Notes under the pieces: model-generated
Told to the model about the DNA's origin: nothing
Databases searched by the model: none
Seen by the model: the letters and a program-made list of their open reading frames with translations, nothing else
Shown: in pieces, positions 56,669 to 64,000 of the stretch
Layout of the letters: the number at the start of each line of letters is the position of its first letter
Numbering within the stretch: the stretch's first letter is position 1
Source of the DNA: Deuterostichococcus epilithicus
Taxonomy: Eukaryota > Chlorophyta > Trebouxiophyceae > Prasiolales > Stichococcaceae
Reading direction: 5' to 3'
Length of the DNA stretch: 64,000 bases
Assembly (NCBI GenBank): GCA_033439295.1
Contig: JAVTLE010000001.1
Coordinates: forward strand, 558,001-622,000
Translations under genes and position numbers: made by a program

Positions 56669-57232
56669 AGTTTCTGGCCAAAGGCTACAGTCAGTACTGG
56701 ATACATGCAAGGTGGTGTTTCAACCTGGCTGTGCGGAGGCTAGGGCGCTGTGCCGTGTCCTCCGAGACAGCACCCAGTCTGCCTTCGAAAACCTGACGGT
56801 GCAGGCGCACGCCGGCCTGCGCGTGATCGTGGGTTTGCAAGCATGGGTTACGAACGCGCCGCTAGGCCGGCAGTGCAGAGCCGACGCCATCGTTGCTGTC
56901 CGAGGTCGGATGACTAAGTTCGAAATATGATACACTTTCGCCTTTCGCCCAACTGCAAGGCACGGACGTGCAAGGAGTAGCTGCGTGGTCCGTCTAGGGA
57001 ATGTGATCCAAGGCTCAATCAAAGCTGCAGAACAGCAGGTGGAGGAAGATCCTTGTGCATATTTCCAACCCTTGGGAATCCACGTGCAGTACCCTAGGAA
57101 TCCATACGCATCGTCATCACGTGCCGTTGCTGGCCCTGTCCTCCAGTGCTGTGCGCCTCAGTCCCTACTTGTGCAGACCTCGTCAAGAGCGTCGGGGAAG
57201 TATTGTACAAGCCGTCACATAGCGTCGCCACC
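56669..57232. promoter_or_regulatory. bidirectional promoter region (membrane protein / cysteine synthase)
   Basis: 564 bases between two divergent start codons. No site recognised. Confidence 0.5.
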
Positions 57233-60200
57233 ATGAAGATCGCCGACGCGCGGCGCGCAGCCCTCGCACCTCAGGTTTTGCCTGCCTCACTGCACGGGTC
57301 CAAGGTCCTGGCGCCGCTGAGGTGCCCCCAGGTGTGGTGCTAGCATTGTCTCACTGCTTGCAACGATGTACCCTGTCCAGGAACTCTCGCATCCGCCTGT
57401 CTTGCACGCCACCATCTTAAAAGCTTTCTGCAAGCGTCAGACCACGACTGCTGGCTTCGAGAACGCTTGCAAGCCTCCAAAGTATCGTGCTGTGCTGTCC
57501 GATGCGACAGATGATGCTGTGTTGCATCTTGTGATGTAGATTGACACAATGCATGAAGAATGCATAATCTGCTGCCCTGCAGGCTCGTAGTGTGCGTCGA
57601 TGCCGGCCACAGAGGTGCACAGCCGTGCTGGAGAAGGCGGCGGAGGGCATCAAGGAGGCAGTCGGTGGTCCCAAGCTGAACATCGCAGAGGATGTCACCG
57701 CGCTGATTGGTGCGCGGCAGCTGGCGCCATGCAGTGTCAAAGATGCTGTCATTGCGACCGCCTGCCTGATGGCGCTCAGCAACCAGACAGCGTAAGGCCG
57801 GGTCCTCCTGCAAGATCGCACCCGGGGAATCCATTGGTTTGGATGCTGTCCTCATAGCGCGGTGATTGACCGTTTTGCAGGCAACACGCCTCTCGTGTAC
57901 CTGAACAAGCTGGGCAGAGACGTCAAGGGCCGCGTCGCCGCCAAGCTGGAGAGCATGGAGCCCTGCTCCAGCGTCAAGGACCGGTGAGTGGCGGCCACAA
58001 GTCGGCCGACTCCACCGCCACAGACTGTGATGGCCATACTGATGCGACTGGGTTCCAGGGCTGTAGAAAGCAAGGCATCAGCACTTGTTGACCCTGCCTT
58101 CAAGGCGGGCAACCAGGTTGCCAGTCGACCCGCGCTGTCAGCCTGGCAACCGTGTTGAACGCTGCACGTGGCGGCGGGGCCCATCCCCCGATGAGGCCTG
58201 CTACCGCATGCTGAAGTGCACGCCTTGCCCCTGCGCAGGATCGGCAAGAGCATGATCGAGTGCGCTGAGAAGGCGGGGCAGATCGTCCCTGGCAAGGTCT
58301 TGACACTGCACCTCTTCTTCCTGCACTGCGCACCCAGCAGCTGTGCAGCGGCTGGCGACTCGCAGCTATGATGCATTCGTTGCTTTGCCCGCCAAACCTC
58401 ATCGGCCGCCGGCCACCTGAAGCCCTTGCAGCCGGCTGTCAGCTGCACTCAGCGCAACGTCTCGGTGTCCCGGCAACACATGGCGATGCTATCGATATTT
58501 GTGGCATGTGCGCAGACGACGCTGGTGGAGCCGACCTCAGGCAACACGGGCATCGGGCTGGCGTTCATCGCCGCCGCAAAGGGCTACAAGCTGGTGCTCA
58601 CCATGCCGGCGTCGATGTCGCTGGAACGCCGCATCCTGCTGCGTGCCTTTGGCGCCGAGCTGGTGCTCACGGACCCCGCCAAGGGTGAGTCGTTCGCAAT
58701 CAGGGCAGCTGCAGCCGCGGAGCCTGCTTGCATGCATCTGCCTGAGGAGCGCTTGTCGCCGCTGTGTCTGTGGTGCTGGAGGGCCTCAGTCTGCTGCAGG
58801 CACCTGGCGTCGATTGAGCAAATGCTCTGGCAGCACGACACAGCACCAGCCATCCTACGCATCCTGTGGCAGCTGTATTGTGCCGCATGCCTTGGTGCCG
58901 AGAAGGAGTGGTGGCAAAGCAGTGCAGGTTGCCAGGATGGCAGAGCGGGAGAGCGTTCATCACAGATGCCTTGGGATGCAGGCATGAAGGGTGCTGTCGC
59001 AAAGGCGGAGGAGATTGCCGCCGCCACCCCAGAGTCTTTTGTGCTGCAGCAGTTTGAAAACCCCAACAACCCGAAGGTGGGCGCTGCGGGCAGGTTGGAC
59101 ACGCGGCCAGCGTGGCGTAGGACTGCGGCTGCGCTGCCATGCGCTGCTGCTGTGATGCACTACTGTGCATGCTAAGTGCATTTCATGCGGCGCATGCTGG
59201 CGGCGGACGGGGTGCGACCCATTTCGGTTTGGTAACCCTGTCTGCAGGTGCACTACGAGACCACGGGGCCAGAAATATGGGAGGGCACCGACGGCAAGAT
59301 CGACATCTTCGTTGCGGGCGTCGGCACTGGCGGTACCATCACCGGCGTTGCGCGCCACCTGCGGGAGAAGAACCCCGACATCCAGGTGTGCCCTGCTGCA
59401 GTGCAGGCTTTGCAACGTTTGCCAGCAGGAGCGCACCAGCTGCAGGCCTGCCGCCTCAGCCTGGACTGCTGCCACAGCCTTTGTGCAGCTGGCCGTTCTG
59501 CGGGGACTGAAGGCCTAGGAGGGCGGTGCTATTTTGCAGATCGTCCCACCAGCCTTTGACTGAGGCAGCCGGGCGACTTGACCAACTGACAGGCTGTACG
59601 CGCTGTCAGTCTTCAGTGCCTGCAACGCCATTGCATTTAACCTGCTCCCCTGCGGACCGCTGCAGATTATTGCCGTGGAGCCGACGGAGTCGCCGGTCAT
59701 TTCGGGCGGCGCCCCCGGCCCCCACAAGATCCAGGGCATTGGCGCCGGCTTCATCCCCGGCAACCTGGACACCAGCCTGCTCGACGAGACCATCCAGGTG
59801 CTGCAACGCAAGTGTCTGGCTGCTCCTGCCAAAGCAGGTAGATTGTGTCTGGAAAGGGCTTGGCATGCCATGTCATGTTTGAAAACGGGCAGTCATGCAG
59901 TAGACCTGCGCGAGGCACAACTGAATGGCGTTTTCTGCGAAGACGTGCGCTGTTGTCGAATGGCGGGCTAGCGGTCCTGCGCTGCCACCCTGCGCAGGCT
60001 GCATAGCTTTCTTATCAGTGACAGCCGACCTCATCGATCGATACTCACATGCTTTTGCAGCTTATGCACCGACGCTACATTTTTGTCCATTCAGCTCCCT
60101 GAGCCATCTTGCATGTACAATGAAGACCCGCTGCTGCTACGTGCAGATCTCGAGCGACGACAGCGTGGAGATGGCCAGGCGGCTTGCCCTGGAGGAGGGC

Positions 60201-60766
60201 CTGCTCGTGGGCATCTCTTCTGGCGCGGCTGTGACGGCATCGCTGCAGGTGCAGTGCCTGCCGGCCAGGCCAGAGTTCTGTCGCCGCTCATGGCTCTTAA
60301 AGACAGTTCAGCAAACAGCTCCTGTGTTGGCCTGTGTGCTAGGCTGAACAGCCCATCGGTGCCTTGAAGATACTCCTGGTGCGATAGTGTCTCCAGTGCT
60401 GGCTGCGCTTGCATCCCTGCAGGTGGCGGCGCGACCAGAGAACGAAGGCAAGCTCGTCGTCACCGTGCTGCCCAGCTTCGGCGAGCGGTACCTGTCCTCG
60501 GCGCTGTTCCAGGTGCGACACACCCTGCACCTGGCTTTGGCACATGCTAAGTTCGTTTGCTTGCGAGACGCGGGGACGTTGCAGCCCCATTTGTCGGAAC
60601 ACGGGGAAAATTTGCTTCTGCCCTTGTATGCGGCAAGTGGTTTGACATTTGAGCTCATGTCGATTTTTCTTCGCAGTCAATCCGGGAGGAGGCAGAGAAG
60701 ATGACTTTCGAGAAGGCCGCGCCCGCAGATGACGGCAAGAAGGGCAACCCGACCCCCACTCTCTGA
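57233..60766 (+). CDS. OASTL: O-acetylserine (thiol) lyase / cysteine synthase, plastid-type
   Basis: Eleven exons: 57233-57331, 57583-57709, 57881-57983, 58239-58296, 58516-58684, 58982-59076, 59248-59385, 59666-59797, 60147-60248, 60423-60512, 60677-60766; 400 residues plus stop. It makes cysteine from O-acetylserine and sulfide with PLP. The PLP lysine is in [13 protein letters not shown]; the substrate loop is [11 protein letters not shown]; the phosphate cup is [11 protein letters not shown]; and GISSGAAV holds the PLP-ring Ser. The first 60 or so residues ([14 protein letters not shown]..., [11 protein letters not shown]) are basic and poor in acidic residues, fitting a transit peptide, then [20 protein letters not shown] starts the enzyme. 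The C-terminus ([19 protein letters not shown]) is longer than in plant enzymes. Confidence 0.95.
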
Positions 60767-61624
60767 GTTGCTGAGAACCGTGCTGCTGAAACACCATTCA
60801 TCATCGTAGCTCTGTTGAAACTTGCCCTCGCCGGGTGTGTACGATGATTGAAGCATGTACTTGCGCATCCATATTTCCGCCCTGAGACCGCGTCGTGCAT
60901 ACATGGTCCGTGGACTAAGACTAGAACTGTGTTCGTGCCCATCCGTGAGACACTGGAGGCTGCTCTAGAGAAGGAGTTGGTGGTGACGTACCGTAGGTCA
61001 CGGGCACCAGTTGCGGATACCTAGGTGTAGGTCACTTGGAATTCGCACCCTTCTGAATCCAATTTGAACATTTAGCATTTCCTTTGTCTCAATTCTGTTG
61101 TCGTGCACACAATCCTGTGCGCCACGAGCTGCGCAACGTCTGGGACACAATCAGGAAACATGGACAATGCGAATCACGCACGTGATCATGTGAATGTCGT
61201 GCAATAACGAGATGTTCAGCTATCGACATGGTAACAAGTGGCGGATTATGCGGCGGTTGAGGATAGGACTCTCATAAAGTTCCCCCATGTCGGAGCTGCA
61301 ACACGAAGCCACATGGCCGCTTGAGAAGGCCTTCAATACTGCCTCGGGTGCCGGCTTGTAGCGGCAGGCTGCTTGGGTCTGAGCCTCGCTGCCTGACTGG
61401 AGGACGGCCCCGCCACGCGCGTTGTTCAATTGGGTCAGTGTGACAGCAGATTGGCAGGGCACTGGTACAGGTCTGGTGGCGTTTTGAGCCGATCCGCTCG
61501 GAAAGAAACGTTAGCTTGCTTAAGGGGGCACTGTACTTCGGCAAAGCTCGAAGATATCGCGTGCGTAGAGCGTGCAGACTGACTTGGGAAGAAGCTGTGG
61601 TACAAAGCAGAAATCTGAGCAGAC
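60767..61624. other. intergenic region, cysteine synthase to bZIP-like gene
   Basis: 858 bases in a tandem (+/+) gap; it should hold the OASTL 3' UTR and the promoter of the next gene. AT-richer than average; no gene or repeat seen. Confidence 0.55.
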
Positions 61625-64000
61625 ATGGCGCAGCCTCGCCGCCTGGACACCGTTGGCCTGGCGTTAGACGCCCTAGCAAGCAGCACGCCGTCCGGAGGCA
61701 AGGCGCTGTTCGGCAGTATGAACATGGTGCGTGACGCTTGGTCAGAGGGCTCCCTCGCATGCTCGGCTCCCACGTCCTTTGCTGTGGTCGCATCGGCAGC
61801 ATCGAGTCCAGCCCAAAAACCTGCACCCCGTGTCGCCGCACGAATCTGCAGCCGACCAGCACGCCGCGCATTGTAATAGGCGGAAGCCGGGCCAGTTTGT
61901 CTGCAGCAGTTCTATCTGTGGTGGGGGCAAACTCTCTAAATAATCAAGTGGGGCAGCCTGAACCCCGCGGAGTCGTATCGTGTGTTGTGCAACGTGATTG
62001 CGCTGCACCTGCCGCTGACACTTGTACGTGAGCAGCACCTCTGGAAACACCACGTGTCGGGCTGCTCTCCAAGCTTCTGCCGCGGATCCCGCCACGCCCG
62101 CGACGCAGACGCATACCACGGATGTATTATTTGACAGTCGCGCACCTGATCGCGCGTGGCAGGCCCTTCATCAGTCTCGATCCGCGCCAGATTGCTTGGC
62201 GCCTGACGCGTTCATGTCTTTGAACTCGCAGGAAGCATTTCTCCAGGACGTGGTGAGTCCGCCGATCGGCCCCGACCGAAGTGATGCACGCATTTGCATG
62301 CTTTCATTCCCCGCTACGCACTGTTTGATTCGGGGCATGTGCATGACCTGACACCGCATGCCCGCCAGTCCACGCATGCGTCCGCACCGAGCTCCACCCG
62401 CTCACCTGCAGTGGGACAAGGACCCCTCGCTGCTGGAGACCATCGGATCATTAACGAACAGCTTCGCGCTCCAGGACACGGGTGCAGCGCCTGTCGTCAC
62501 CACTCATGCTTGTGCGGCAACTTCTGTGCTGTGGCTGCAGCAAGGCGCATCAGCGGCAATGCCAGATCCACAGTAAGCCTGCAAGGTGCACTACGTCTTC
62601 AGCGTGCAATCATACCATTGTCATATCTTCTATTTCCGATTCGTGCAGGCAACCAGGCGCACGGCGGGGAATCGACCACCCGGCGCGTGAGCAATGGTGG
62701 CCTCGCGGAGCTGCAGCACCTGGCGCGCAACCACATGCAGCAGCAGCAAAGACAGCAGCAACAGCAGCAGCAACAGCAACAGCAGCAGCAGGCACGCATG
62801 AGTACACGTGTCGTTCAGCCAGCCTTGGGCATGGCCTGCTCGTCAGCATGGCAGCCTCCTCTGTGATGGCCTACAGGGCAAGCAGCAGTGCCGTTGGAAG
62901 CACACGCAAGACCTTCGCGTTCATGTACGTTGACAAACAGCTCCTGTGAGTACCACAACGCGCCTTCCCTTCGCAGGCGGACCAGCAGCGGCAGCAGCAG
63001 GCCAGCGCGGCGCCATCTTCAGCCCTGCCGACGTCGCTGGAGGGTCACCGCGTGATCGCCAGCACCGGGTTTGCCATCCCTGCGGACTTCAGGTGCCGTC
63101 GCATGCTCATGGCACGGTTTGTTGGTCGGCCAATGATTTGGGGCCGCTGCATGCGCTCTTTTGCTTGAGAAAAACCTGTCCAATCGACCCCTAACTTGAT
63201 TTGTAAAGGTCATTTTACGTGCAGCGGCCGAACAGTGGACGATGTGTGGGCCCAGATCCACAGTGCCGATGCACCCTATGAGCCGCCGCCGCCCATCGAG
63301 TTGATGCCGCTCGGCAGCTTCCTGACCACAATCGGCGTGCGCTCCATCGAGGAGCCAGGCGGGCAGCCGTTTCCGCCTTCCAGCTACTCGGCTTCCGCTG
63401 CTGCGGGCGCCGGACACCCGCAGCAGCAGCTGCAGCCTCGCGGCCAGGACCTGCCGCCGCTTGCGCTGCCGATGCATCGGCAAGACCAGGTGACTTGTCA
63501 GCAGCCGCTTGCTGCGGGAATGCCGCCTTGTACTCCTCGATGTCATCTTCAAGGCAGGCAACATGAGCATATGCAGGCAGCCTGCCTTTCAAGTACCTGC
63601 AACAGAAGCACGTGCAGGCTGATTGATGAGTGGTACCTGAGCATGCTGTGTGCCAGAGGCGGGTGACAAGATTACGATGTTCCCTCTCGTGGCGCAGCGG
63701 GTCCGAGCGGCGAAACTCTTGCCTGTCTGTGTCTCTTGAACCGCATCCCTGCTGCATTGTTGCAAGCGCCTTCTGTCGCGGCGACGGGCGAACTCCTTCG
63801 CAGGCTGCCCGCCTTACTGGCTGCACCCCAGGGCTGGCGGGCGCTAGCGCCTGCCGCCGGCCAGGAACAGCATGTCGCGTCGCTGCGCCTGCGTCCGGAC
63901 GCCCCACTTTGCACAGCTCCTCTCGAGCCACCCATGGTATCCCACTGCAGGGCCCGCAGTCGCCGTACGGAGACGCGTCGCCCGAGAGCGGCAGCGGGCA
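61625..64000 (+). CDS. group-A-like bZIP transcription factor (ABF/ABI5 type), 5' part only
   Basis: Exons: 61625-61726, 62232-62252 (21-base microexon), 62412-62481, 62649 to about 62791, 62977-63092, 63225-63489, 63951 onward to the window edge. Joined, the first three give GKALFGSMNMEAFLQDVWDK, very close to the conserved FGSMNMDEFLxxxW box of plant ABF/ABI5 (group A) bZIPs. Exon 6 gives SGRTVDDVWAQIHSAD and ELMPLGSFLTTIGVR, matching the TVDEVW and LEDFLxxAGVV boxes. In plants these are kinase-regulated activation regions upstream of the bZIP. The basic region and zipper are not in the window, so DNA binding is inferred. A Gln run is coded at 62736-62791. The end of exon 4 is uncertain (cag|gcacgc would be a GC donor). 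Confidence 0.72.
62736..62791 (+). repeat. CAG/CAA run (polyglutamine) in the bZIP-like gene
   Basis: About eighteen Gln codons, mixed CAG and CAA, in exon 4. Confidence 0.9.

Noticed and set aside
1-64000. Transposons, retroelements, virus-derived elements, CRISPR arrays
   Set aside because: No reverse transcriptase, transposase, integrase or capsid motif, no long terminal or inverted repeats, and no regularly spaced repeat array were seen in the frames or by eye.

Overview
The window looks like nuclear DNA of a green alga (Chlorophyta; a trebouxiophyte or chlorophycean is my inference). The genes have many short, GC-rich exons joined by introns of roughly 100-600 bases, with CAG runs in exons and introns. 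The proteins are plant-type: TH1/TH2-like thiamine enzymes, a plastid-type cysteine synthase, a COMT-like methyltransferase, a SYLF protein, SDF2, ATX1 and a group-A-like bZIP. A short N gap (12140-12148) and single Ns mark a draft assembly. I built exon models by hand from splice sites, reading phase and remembered family motifs. For most genes the exon lengths add up to an open frame.

Layout: 3' end of mnmA (+, 66-501); thiM (-, 2815-1090); a 25-exon TenA-HAD-ThiD-ThiE gene (+, 3310-15459); an unrecognised minus-strand candidate (17644-16136); a SCaMC-type mitochondrial carrier (+, to 23196); a SYLF protein (-, 26661-24642); a bacterial-type DNA topoisomerase I (+, 27672-36603); an FAD amine-oxidase/carotenoid-desaturase-like protein (-, 42315-37075); an O-methyltransferase (-, about 46266-42783); tRNA-Val(AAC) (+, 47558-47630); an ATX1-like copper chaperone (+, 48235-49387); a BTB/T1 protein (-, 52204-50047); SDF2 (+, 52607-54654); a small three-helix membrane protein (-, 56668-55051); O-acetylserine(thiol)lyase (+, 57233-60766); and the 5' part of a bZIP-like gene (+, 61625 to the window end). 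Neighbours are mostly head-to-head or tail-to-tail.

Two things stand out. First, thiM lies head-to-head with one open frame of about 1,270 codons. That frame carries TenA (amino-pyrimidine salvage), the HAD thiamine-phosphate phosphatase of plant TH2, and the ThiD kinase and ThiE synthase of plant TH1. Together the two genes cover every step from hydroxymethylpyrimidine and hydroxyethylthiazole to free thiamine within 15 kb. Second, many exons have one or two decayed, same-orientation copies of themselves, often with the splice site, in the adjacent intron. I call these exon echoes; they occur in at least five unrelated genes on both strands. One echo ends in a telomere-like CCCTAAA stretch. 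GC-AG introns also look unusually frequent (seven inferred).

I saw no transposon, virus-like element or CRISPR array.
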